Assembly: GCA_900322105.1 (NCBI GenBank)
Contig: ONYV01000153.1
Location: 1 to 5,381 of the forward strand
Origin: an uncultured Eubacteriales bacterium
GTDB lineage: Bacteria; Bacillota; Clostridia; Oscillospirales; Acutalibacteraceae
Length of the DNA stretch: 5,381 nt
Direction: 5' to 3'
The position numbers and the translations under genes are program-made. The notes beneath the pieces were generated by a model that ran no database searches, was not told the origin of the DNA, and worked only from the letters and a program-made list of their open reading frames with translations. Of this stretch, positions 1-4,560 are shown piece by piece (the first letter of the stretch is position 1; every line of letters starts with the position of its first letter).

Positions 1-299
1 TGGAGCCCGTGACCGTGAACCTGGCAGCCAACATGCTGGGCCTGGGCAACGCCGCCACCCCCTTCGGCATGGAGGCCGCCCGCCGGATGGCCGCGGGGGA
101 CGCCGCGGGCAACGCCCTGTGCATGTTCCTGGTGATCAATTCCTCCTCGGTGCAATTATTGCCCGCCACGGTGATCGCCCTGCGCGCGGCGGCGGGCTCC
201 GCGGACCCCGGGGGCATCGCGCTGCCCGCCCTTATCGCCACCGCCCTGTCCACCCTCGTGGGGATCGTCAGCTGCAAGATCGCGGAGCGCCTTTCGTGA
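1..299 (+). CDS. spmA: Spore maturation protein A, C-terminal part (5' end outside window)
   Basis: SpmA is an integral membrane protein that acts with SpmB in late spore maturation, where it supports dehydration of the spore core; both belong to the nucleoside-recognition/Gate domain superfamily. Seen here: the frame is open to the left edge and ends in TGA at 297-299, giving about 99 residues, roughly the last half of a protein usually near 190-200 residues. The hallmark stretch NLAANMLGLGNAATPFG, a central FLVINSSSVQLLPATVIALRA segment and a hydrophobic C-terminal helix match the family as I know it. The spmB start overlaps the stop, the usual spmAB arrangement. GC content is about 70%, far above the rest of the window, so this fragment probably comes from a different genome from the genes to the right. 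Confidence 0.88.
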   Translation, partial: EPVTVNLAANMLGLGNAATPFGMEAARRMAAGDAAGNALCMFLVINSSSVQLLPATVIALRAAAGSADPGGIALPALIATALSTLVGIVSCKIAERLS

Positions 300-1239
300 G
301 CTGGGCGCTGCCGGCGATGATCCTGGCGCTTTTTTTCATGATATGCCGCAGTTGGGACGATTTTGTGTATGTCTGCGCCCATGAGGACGGGACAGGATCG
401 GTCGTTATGCAAAGTTCGGAAAGGGGAGAAAGACAGTCTGTCCCTTCCTGACTGACAGGCAGCAAAAGACAGACCGTATATTGTTGCTGCAAACGGCTGA
501 GAACTTCTTTTGCATCCGTTTGCAGCGTCAGATCATGCTTGAGAGAGTGATGCAAGCAGTTTTGATAGTCGCTTGAGAGCTGTTGAAGTTCCTCATCCTG
601 TTCACCTGAGCACAGCGCCTTTGCGATCTCATACGGATGTTTTCCTGCCAGTGTGCGCCACTGCTTTACGGTAACAGTACGCTGACGGCTTTGTAAAAGT
701 GTGTTCCAGAGTTGACGCTCCGTTTCTGAAAAGTGTTGGATGAGTGTCCCTGCTTCTATGATGATGCCGTGACGGTTCGTTTGTGCGTTTTCCAGACGTC
801 TGCTTTGAAAAAATGATGTGAGCGCCGCCTGACATTCATGCTCGGATACGCCGCCTGTCAAATCGGGCTGATGGGTAAAGGGCATGGAAAAGAGATCGGC
901 AAGAGAGCCGCAGCAGCCGTTTTTGCTGTCCTTTGCGCCAAAGACCACACGTTTCAGACGTGCGTTGATGGCAGCGCCTGCGCACATGGGACATGGTTCA
1001 AGGGTGACATAGAGCGTGCAGTCTGTCAGATGCCAACCGCCGCATTTCTGACAAGCCTGTTCAATGGCAAGCACCTCTGCATGGGCAAGGGCGCTTTTGT
1101 TTGTTTCACGGCGGTTAAAAGCGGATGCAATGATCTTTCCGTCCTGCACGATCACTGCGCCGACAGGCACTTCACCGTATTTTGCGGCTAACTGCGCCTG
1201 TCTGAGCGCTTCTGTCATGAATTTTTCGTCCTCTGTCAT
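268..1239 (-). CDS. tadA: tRNA adenosine(34) deaminase TadA fused to a degenerate HAD-like domain; 3' end chimeric
   Basis: TadA deaminates adenosine 34 of tRNA-Arg(ACG) to inosine, allowing wobble decoding of CGN codons. Numbering from the ATG at 1239, residues 1-150 are a full deaminase: substrate-loop EVPVGAVIV (23-31), zinc/catalytic HAE (H53, E55), and PCPMC with zinc cysteines C83 and C86. Residues about 157-303 extend beyond the usual ~150-160 residue enzyme and read like a beta-phosphoglucomutase-type HAD domain: IIIEAGTLI in place of hhhDxDGTL, a helical cap (WRTLAGKHPYEIAKAL), VLSRLQQQYTVCLLLPVS for the second core strand, then LCITTDPVP. The nucleophile Asp is Glu and the second Asp is missing, so phosphatase activity is unlikely. 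From residue 304 (base 330 leftwards) the frame is antisense of spmB/spmA and not genuine. I chose the ATG at 1239 over the GTG at 1251 because AGGTG lies 9 bases before it. Confidence 0.88.
   Translation of the reverse strand: MTEDEKFMTEALRQAQLAAKYGEVPVGAVIVQDGKIIASAFNRRETNKSALAHAEVLAIEQACQKCGGWHLTDCTLYVTLEPCPMCAGAAINARLKRVVFGAKDSKNGCCGSLADLFSMPFTHQPDLTGGVSEHECQAALTSFFQSRRLENAQTNRHGIIIEAGTLIQHFSETERQLWNTLLQSRQRTVTVKQWRTLAGKHPYEIAKALCSGEQDEELQQLSSDYQNCLHHSLKHDLTLQTDAKEVLSRLQQQYTVCLLLPVSQEGTDCLSPLSELCITTDPVPSSWAQTYTKSSQLRHIMKKSARIIAGSAQLTKGAPRSCS
284..287 (+). promoter_or_regulatory. Ribosome binding site deciding the spmB GTG start
   Basis: GGAG inside the last codons of spmA, 8 bases before the GTG at 296-298. 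It supports reading that GTG as a real start even though only a dozen spmB codons survive. Confidence 0.5.
296..336 (+). pseudogene. spmB: Spore maturation protein B, N-terminal stub cut at the chimeric join
   Basis: A GTG start overlaps the spmA TGA stop by four bases (GTGA). The first residues, VSWALPAMILALF, look like the N-terminal membrane helix of SpmB, the partner of SpmA. A complete SpmB is about 170-180 residues. Here the family-like sequence stops at the T run at 330-336. After that the same frame continues to a stop at 449-451, but it is only the antisense of the tadA reading frame (FFMICRSWDDF...), with no SpmB character. I therefore treat it as a fragment ended by a join between unrelated DNA, not a naturally decayed gene. 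Identification rests on the gene order and about 13 residues, so confidence is moderate. Confidence 0.6.
330..336. other. Composition break / chimeric junction at a seven-T run
   Basis: Left of this run the DNA is about 70% GC and codes SpmA/SpmB on the plus strand; right of it the DNA is near 50% GC and codes TadA-HAD on the minus strand. Both reading frames lose recognisable protein sequence at the same place: SpmB after its first helix, and TadA-HAD after ...LRHIMKK, whose two final lysines are the T run. The minus frame then runs 20 nonsense codons through antisense spmB/spmA to a stop at 268-270. A short homopolymer shared by two templates is a typical place for an assembly or amplification chimera. 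A true recombination cannot be excluded from sequence alone. Confidence 0.75.
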
Positions 1240-1248
1240 GGCTTTTTG

Positions 1249-1253
1249 CACCT
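1249..1253 (-). promoter_or_regulatory. Ribosome binding site deciding the tadA ATG start
   Basis: AGGTG on the minus strand, 9 bases before the ATG at 1239-1237. The upstream in-frame GTG (1251-1249) lies within this motif and has only a poorly placed AAGG before it, so the ATG is preferred; the resulting N-terminus MTEDEKFM also matches usual TadA starts. Confidence 0.5.
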
Positions 1254-1287
1254 GCCTTGAAGAATAAAATGTAATAAATATCCACAG

Positions 1288-1314
1288 TTCGACCTTTTGA
1301 GGTCGAATTTTTTT
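1288..1314 (+). terminator. Plus-oriented intrinsic terminator-like hairpin upstream of tadA
   Basis: TTCGACCT (1288-1295), loop TTTG, AGGTCGAA (1300-1307), then seven T (1308-1314). This is an 8-bp perfect stem with an immediate T tract on the plus strand. No plus-strand gene precedes it. It would stop transcripts antisense to tadA. Read on the minus strand it has an A tract in front and no T tract behind, so it would be only a leader hairpin about 50 bases before the tadA start. Confidence 0.55.
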
Positions 1315-1375
1315 GTTTTATGAGGGTTGAAAGGGGCGTTTGCTGTGAAGTAATTAAGTCAACTTGATTTTACTG

Positions 1376-1394
1376 TCACGGTAAAGCACCGTGA
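1376..1394. repeat. Hairpin repeat, copy 1 (TCACGGT-AAAGC-ACCGTGA)
   Basis: A 7-bp perfect inverted repeat TCACGGT/ACCGTGA around the loop AAAGC. All 19 bases are identical to the copy at 1415-1433, with centres 39 bases apart. The plus-strand sequence after it is T-rich but has no uninterrupted T run. It could be an operator pair or an RNA hairpin in a leader; the sequence does not decide between them. Confidence 0.75.
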
Positions 1395-1414
1395 AACCTG
1401 AATTTCTTTTTCTA

Positions 1415-1433
1415 TCACGGTAAAGCACCGTGA
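1415..1433. repeat. Hairpin repeat, copy 2 (TCACGGT-AAAGC-ACCGTGA)
   Basis: Second exact copy of the 19-base hairpin at 1376-1394, followed on the plus strand by the T-rich GATTTGATTTTTCTTTC. The 20-base spacer after each copy is only loosely similar (T/C-rich), so the hairpin itself is what is conserved. Confidence 0.75.
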
Positions 1434-1465
1434 GATTTGATTTTTCTTTCACACGGTCGTCATGA

Positions 1466-1481
1466 CTTCACATATGTGAAG
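1466..1481. promoter_or_regulatory. 16-bp perfect palindrome, possible operator
   Basis: CTTCACATATGTGAAG is its own reverse complement over all 16 bases, with no loop. That symmetry suits a dimeric DNA-binding protein better than an RNA hairpin. GTCATG just to the left (1459-1464) and CATGAC to the right form a wider, looser dyad. It lies about 30 bases from the twin hairpins. The binding protein is unknown. Confidence 0.45.
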
Positions 1482-1522
1482 CATTCGAGCCGCATGACAC
1501 AAGCTGTCGTACATCATTCTTT

Positions 1523-1552
1523 AAGGCAATACCGCACAAAGATAGTGCCGCA
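1523..1552 (+). repeat. 30-bp inverted repeat, left copy (partner at 2947-2976)
   Basis: These 30 bases, beginning AAGGCAATACCGCACAAAG, are the exact reverse complement of 2947-2976; identity stops at both ends after 30 bases. It looks like the end of a small repeat element. The sequence to its right to about 1620 has further internal structure: GTCAGATT twice, 12 bases apart (1561, 1573), and CATAC-TGAC-GTATG (1599-1612). That stretch may be the rest of the element, but it has no match at the right-hand copy. Confidence 0.8.
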
Positions 1553-1789
1553 GATGCGCTGTCAGATTTTTCGTCAGATTGTACAGAAATTCCGAAGGCA
1601 TACTGACGTATGTCGAGGGTTTTGAAAGCAGCGTTCAGAGAGGATCGCTGTGAGTGTTGCGGTCATGTTTCAGGTTCATGATATTTCCGCAAACGAGATG
1701 TCTGTTATTAAGGCATTGCAAACAATTTGATGCATCACAAAGTTGAAAAGTCCCGAAACACACATGAACATCCTGCTGTCATGCAGAGT

Positions 1790-1866
1790 GACAAACCATC
1801 GACAAAGTGATGACAAGCTGCCGACAAAGTATCGACAAAGTATCGACAAGGCAGCGACAACAGATA
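1790..1866. repeat. Array of seven 11-bp GACAA-headed direct repeats
   Basis: GACAA begins at 1790, 1801, 1812, 1823, 1834, 1845 and 1856, exactly 11 bases apart. The best units (1823 and 1834) are GACAAAGTATC twice; the others keep GACAA and drift in the last six bases. A period close to one DNA helical turn places every GACAA on nearly the same face of the helix, as in iteron-type origins or multi-site operators. No replication gene is in the window. The array ends where the T-rich tail of the CPBP terminator begins on the minus strand. Confidence 0.8.
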
Positions 1867-1910
1867 AGAAACAAAAGAAGTATCTGTTTCCCTTTAGGGG
1901 AAACAGATAC
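1864..1910 (-). terminator. Intrinsic terminator of the CPBP gene
   Basis: The 13-bp perfect stem GTATCTGTTTCCC / GGGAAACAGATAC (1880-1892 with 1898-1910) has a 5-base loop. On the minus strand it is followed by the T-rich tail TTCTTTTGTTTCTTATC. It lies about 60 bases past the CPBP stop codon and faces the right way for that gene. A smaller GC-rich hairpin, GCGCAG-AGC-CTGCGC (1958-1972), sits directly after the stop. Confidence 0.85.
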
Positions 1911-1972
1911 GCCGCAAGCGCTCATGCGCCTTATGGGCGATGAACGCAGCGGCGGCGGCGCAGAGCCTGCGC

Positions 1973-2908
1973 TTATAGAAATTTGGTGGCGGTGCCGGCG
2001 AGTAGGAGGAGGTAGAGGACGGGGGAGGTGAGGGTTGCGAGCAGCTTGTCACGGAGAGAGAGGGGGTAGGGAGATTTAGAAAAATAAAAGACACGGATGC
2101 TGCGTTTTCGGAGAAGGAAGATCGTGCCGGCAAAGACGAAGAGTGAAACCTGTGCGGAGATCGTGAAAAAGTTGGAGTAGAAATCACTGCCAAGGGTCAT
2201 GCGGATAAAGGTGCTTGCCGCAGAAAGCGTGTTGTTCAGAAAATGAACGATGACCGAAAGCAGAAAAATATTGGAGCTTTTGCGGATGCAGGCAAAGAGA
2301 AAGCCGCATAGGAACGCAAAAAGTGCGGAACGCAGGTTGTTGTGCATCAAGCCGAAGACGAGCGACGAGAAAAGGCAGGCGTACAGATGCCCGAAGCGTG
2401 AAAGGGACGAATATACATATCCACGGCAGGCATATTCTTCACAAAAAGACGGTATCAGGGCGGTGGCAAGTACCATCAGACAAAAATTTCCGGGCGTTGC
2501 GCTGAAATAGATCTGTATATTCGGCTCGGAAACAGGAAGAAAGTGTGATAGCATGGTGATGAGCATATTTGCCACAATACAGCCGCTCATCCCGAACAGC
2601 ACCAGCAAAACAGAATCAAATATGCCTGTTTTCCTGCGTGATTTGAAATGCAGATAATGACGGACGCCTCGTCCCATATAGGCAAAGGCAAGGGCAGGAA
2701 CAAGGGTCGCAAAGATCGTGATCGCCATATCTGCGATGTAAAACAAGACATAGTTGTCCGCAAAACGCAGCGTGATGAAAGAACCGATCATATGCATGGC
2801 AATTGTGACGATGCCGAACAGACAGACGATATTGACAGACGCCCTCATATTCTGCCGCCGATGCTGTAAAGCCGTATTGGAATAAGGGCTCTCTTGCTGT
2901 TTGATAAT
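1973..2908 (-). CDS. CPBP-family intramembrane glutamic/metalloprotease (CAAX protease/Abi type)
   Basis: CPBP proteins are polytopic membrane proteases related to the CAAX prenyl endopeptidase Rce1; in bacteria many roles are unproven, with some linked to bacteriocin immunity. All three family motifs are present, numbered from the ATT at 2908: EEYACR (E157, E158, R162), FGLMH (F185, H189) and HFLNN (H222, N226). Hydrophobic segments occur near 26-48, 55-78, 98-122, 142-153, 173-187, 192-207, 214-230, 252-266 and 295-306, so about eight membrane helices. The polar N-terminus KQQESPYSNTALQHRRQN looks coding, yet the only canonical start upstream of it is a GTG at 2935 inside a repeat hairpin, and the next ATG is at 2848. 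GGGAGGG stands just before ATT/ATC codons at 2908/2905, so I place the start there. The gene is flanked by inverted 30-bp repeats and has its own terminator. The substrate is unknown. Confidence 0.88.
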   Translation of the reverse strand: MIKQQESPYSNTALQHRRQNMRASVNIVCLFGIVTIAMHMIGSFITLRFADNYVLFYIADMAITIFATLVPALAFAYMGRGVRHYLHFKSRRKTGIFDSVLLVLFGMSGCIVANMLITMLSHFLPVSEPNIQIYFSATPGNFCLMVLATALIPSFCEEYACRGYVYSSLSRFGHLYACLFSSLVFGLMHNNLRSALFAFLCGFLFACIRKSSNIFLLSVIVHFLNNTLSAASTFIRMTLGSDFYSNFFTISAQVSLFVFAGTIFLLRKRSIRVFYFSKSPYPLSLRDKLLATLTSPVLYLLLLAGTATKFL

Positions 2909-2911
2909 GAT

Positions 2912-2918
2912 CCCTCCC
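2912..2918 (-). promoter_or_regulatory. Strong ribosome binding site facing non-AUG start codons (CPBP gene)
   Basis: GGGAGGG on the minus strand, preceded by AAA. The codons at normal spacing are ATT (2908-2906) and ATC (2905-2903), in frame with the protease. No ATG, GTG or TTG lies in the usual window. Either the gene starts at a rare AUU/AUC codon, or a start codon has been lost by mutation or sequencing error. Confidence 0.55.
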
Positions 2919-2929
2919 TTTAGGCTCCC

Positions 2930-2967
2930 CCGCACAAAGACCGCCTTGCGGCACTATCTTTGTGCGG
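2930..2967. repeat. Two-tier hairpin overlapping the right-hand 30-bp repeat
   Basis: CCGCACAAAGA (2930-2940) pairs perfectly with TCTTTGTGCGG (2957-2967), an 11-bp stem. The loop holds a second stem, CCGC-CTT-GCGG (2941-2951), leaving CACTA unpaired. There is no T tract on either side, so it is not a classical terminator. It lies 12-20 bases upstream of the CPBP ribosome binding site and would be in the mRNA leader if transcription starts further upstream. Confidence 0.75.
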
Positions 2968-2976
2968 TATTGCCTT
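2947..2976 (-). repeat. 30-bp inverted repeat, right copy (partner at 1523-1552)
   Basis: Exact reverse complement of 1523-1552. The two copies bracket the CPBP gene, its terminator and the 11-bp array, giving a unit of about 1.45 kb. No transposase is present. Flanking bases show no clear target-site duplication: TTT|AAGG on the left and CCTT|TAG on the right. Confidence 0.8.
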
Positions 2977-3207
2977 TAGTGTTTCCCGAAATGATGAGCT
3001 TTCATTCACAAGCTCATGCAGGAAGACAGGCGATGTTATTTTCGGACATTTGCTGTGTGGTGAGTGGTGTCTGACAGTGCAGGTCAATGAATCGCTTTTG
3101 CGGTGGTTTCTGTGAAGTGATTTTGTGACGGATATGAAAAATTGAGTTGATGCGTGAGATTTGAATGGGTAGGTGTGGTTTCTTTATACAGGACGGAAAA
3201 GATACGC
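2977..3207. other. Intergenic region between the PLP-enzyme gene and CPBP
   Basis: This stretch has no gene. It contains one 8-bp hairpin, ATGAGCTT / AAGCTCAT (2994-3001 with 3010-3017, loop of 8), without a T tract on either strand. No clear terminator follows the PLP-enzyme stop codon and no clear promoter precedes CPBP, so read-through from the upstream operon is possible. Confidence 0.4.
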
Positions 3208-4458
3208 TCAGACGATACCGGAAGCGGCAAGCATTGCGCCTAACTTTCCTGTATGGAAATTGAGCGAACCCTGCATCCAGACGGCATACGGCTCACGCAG
3301 GGGAGCGTCTGCCGACAGTTCGATGGATGAGCCGAGAGTGAATGCGCCTGCCGCCATGATGACCTTGCTGTCATAGCCCGGCATATCCCAAGGTTCGGGT
3401 GTGACAAAAGAGTCGATGGGAGAAGCCTGCTGGATGCCCTGACAGAAACGGATGAGATTCTGTTCGTTTTCAAGGAGGATCGCCTGAATGATGTCACCCC
3501 GTTCCTCGTCATATCCGGGGGTTACGCCGAAATTCAGAAGATCATAGAGCGCAGAAGTGAAGATAGCGGTCTTGACGGCTTCACCTGTCACATGAGGTGC
3601 GTTGAAAGCGCCCATGAACAGTTCACGGCTGTTGCCGAGGGTACAGCCGATCTCTTTGCCTGTGCCGGGAGTGGTCAGACGGTAGCTGCACTGCTCCACA
3701 AGATCGTGCCGCCCTGCAATATAGCCGCCTGTGGGCGCAATACCGCCGCCGGGGTTCTTGATGAGTGAGCCTGCCATCAGGTCAACGCCAAGACTGCCGG
3801 GGGCTTGTTTCTCAACAAATTCACCGTAGCAGTTATCGAGCATGACGATGCAGTTTGGCGCAAGCAGATGGGCAAGGTTTGCGATCCTTCTGATCTCTGC
3901 CGCTCTGAGTGTCGGACGGAGTGAATAACCTCGTGAACGCTGGATATAGACCATTTTGGTGGTGGGAGTGATGCGCTGTTTCATGGTTTCAAAATCCACT
4001 GTGCCGTCAGAGAGCAGGTCGATCTGTTCATAGCAGATGCCAAAGTCTTTGAGAGAGCCGCTGTAACTGCTGCCGATACCGATCACGCCTTGCAGGGTAT
4101 CGTAAGGAAGTCCTGTGACGGAGATCATCGTATCGTTCGGGCGCAGGACGCCAAAGAGCGCTACGGTCAGAGCGTGTGTGCCGCTGCAAAAATTATGACG
4201 TACCAGAGCGTCTTCCGTATCCAGCACATCCGCAAAAACAGCGTCAAGAGCATCACGTCCTCTGTCGCCGTAGCCGTAGCCTGTGGAGGCGGTAAAGCAG
4301 CTTTCGCTGACACGTGCTTTCTGAAAGGCTTTCAGCATTTTCTGCTGGTTATATTCGGTGATCTCGTCTGTACGTTCAAGATACGGACGGCAAAGCACCA
4401 TCGCTTTCTCCGCCGCTTTTTGTATTTCGGGTTTGATCGTATAAAAGGATGTATTCAT
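3208..4458 (-). CDS. Methionine gamma-lyase-family PLP enzyme (aluminium-resistance protein family)
   Basis: This is a cytoplasmic fold-type I PLP enzyme of the Met_gamma_lyase/aluminium-resistance family (Bacillus YnbB type), related to Cys/Met-metabolism enzymes that cleave C-S bonds; the physiological substrate is generally unproven. Numbering from the ATG at 4458 (416 residues, normal length): TGYGYGDRGRDALD (59-72) near the N-terminus, SGTHAL (92-97) in the cofactor phosphate-binding region, VMLDNCYGEF (205-214) with D208 expected at the PLP ring nitrogen, and SLIKNPGGG (231-239) with K234 as the likely Schiff-base lysine. The C-terminus ends in a typical small domain. The ATG at 4458 was chosen over one at 4494 because AAAGGAAAG lies before it at 9-base spacing and family proteins start near here. 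It follows the acetyltransferase gene by 102 bases on the same strand, so co-transcription is likely. Confidence 0.9.
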   Translation of the reverse strand: MNTSFYTIKPEIQKAAEKAMVLCRPYLERTDEITEYNQQKMLKAFQKARVSESCFTASTGYGYGDRGRDALDAVFADVLDTEDALVRHNFCSGTHALTVALFGVLRPNDTMISVTGLPYDTLQGVIGIGSSYSGSLKDFGICYEQIDLLSDGTVDFETMKQRITPTTKMVYIQRSRGYSLRPTLRAAEIRRIANLAHLLAPNCIVMLDNCYGEFVEKQAPGSLGVDLMAGSLIKNPGGGIAPTGGYIAGRHDLVEQCSYRLTTPGTGKEIGCTLGNSRELFMGAFNAPHVTGEAVKTAIFTSALYDLLNFGVTPGYDEERGDIIQAILLENEQNLIRFCQGIQQASPIDSFVTPEPWDMPGYDSKVIMAAGAFTLGSSIELSADAPLREPYAVWMQGSLNFHTGKLGAMLAASGIV

Positions 4459-4464
4459 ATTTTT

Positions 4465-4473
4465 CTTTCCTTT
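4465..4473 (-). promoter_or_regulatory. Ribosome binding site deciding the PLP-enzyme start
   Basis: AAAGGAAAG on the minus strand, with AGGA 9 bases before the ATG at 4458. The alternative ATGs at 4494 and 4491 lie inside the hairpin at 4481-4507 and have no comparable site. Confidence 0.5.
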
Positions 4474-4480
4474 TCTGACG

Positions 4481-4507
4481 GACTTCCTCATCACTTTTGA
4501 GAAAGTC
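4481..4507. other. Hairpin in the acetyltransferase/PLP-enzyme gap
   Basis: GACTTCCTCA and TGAGAAAGTC pair over 10 positions with a 7-base loop. In the minus-strand RNA the single imperfect pair is a G-U wobble, so the stem is complete there. The T-rich tract (4510-4521) lies on the plus-strand side, where the stem has a C-A mismatch. It could therefore be a leader hairpin of the PLP-enzyme mRNA or a weak plus-strand terminator. No plus-strand gene needs one. Confidence 0.35.
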
Positions 4508-4560
4508 TGTTTTTCTTTTTTGTATGGGTTTCGTAAGTATCTGTTGTGCGGTGCAGAAGG

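Larger units (their letters stand above)
1252..1972. other. Gene-free stretch between CPBP and tadA, dense in repeats
   Basis: No protein-like reading frame was found on either strand: the short open frames here have no family resemblance, no convincing ribosome binding sites, and run through repeats whose period is not a multiple of three. From left to right it holds a plus-oriented terminator-like hairpin, two 19-base hairpins, a 16-bp palindrome, a 30-bp repeat with its hairpin-rich neighbour, the small palindrome TGATGCATCA (1728-1737), an 11-bp-period array and the CPBP terminator. The tadA promoter must lie in this stretch or use read-through, but I see no convincing -35/-10 pair. Confidence 0.65.

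Noticed and set aside
119..451. Plus-strand frame of 110 residues across the junction
   Set aside because: Its first part is a shifted shadow of spmA, a short middle part is the true spmB start, and the rest is antisense of tadA. Only the GTG-started spmB stub was kept.
1376..1620. A CRISPR array or T-box/riboswitch in the repeat-rich gap
   Set aside because: There are only two identical repeats, without spacer regularity beyond one interval. No T-box core sequence and no riboswitch core known to me was recognised.
1437..1625. Plus-strand open frame of 62 residues over the palindrome and the left 30-bp repeat
   Set aside because: It lies entirely in repeat and palindrome DNA, has no ribosome binding site, and its composition is not protein-like.
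1743..2031. Overlapping plus-strand open frames (66 and 74 residues) rich in Asp-Lys and Arg-Gln through the 11-bp array
   Set aside because: The frames are by-products of the GACAA repeats. They have no ribosome binding site, run into the CPBP terminator and antisense CPBP, and resemble no family. The 11-bp period shifts the reading frame at every unit.
1523..2976. A complete insertion sequence
   Set aside because: There are inverted repeats but no transposase and no clear target-site duplication; the enclosed gene is a membrane protease. Described as a repeat-bracketed segment instead.
4090..4500. 136-residue plus-strand open frame
   Set aside because: It is antisense to the PLP-enzyme gene, whose catalytic motifs are clear on the other strand, and shows no motif of its own.
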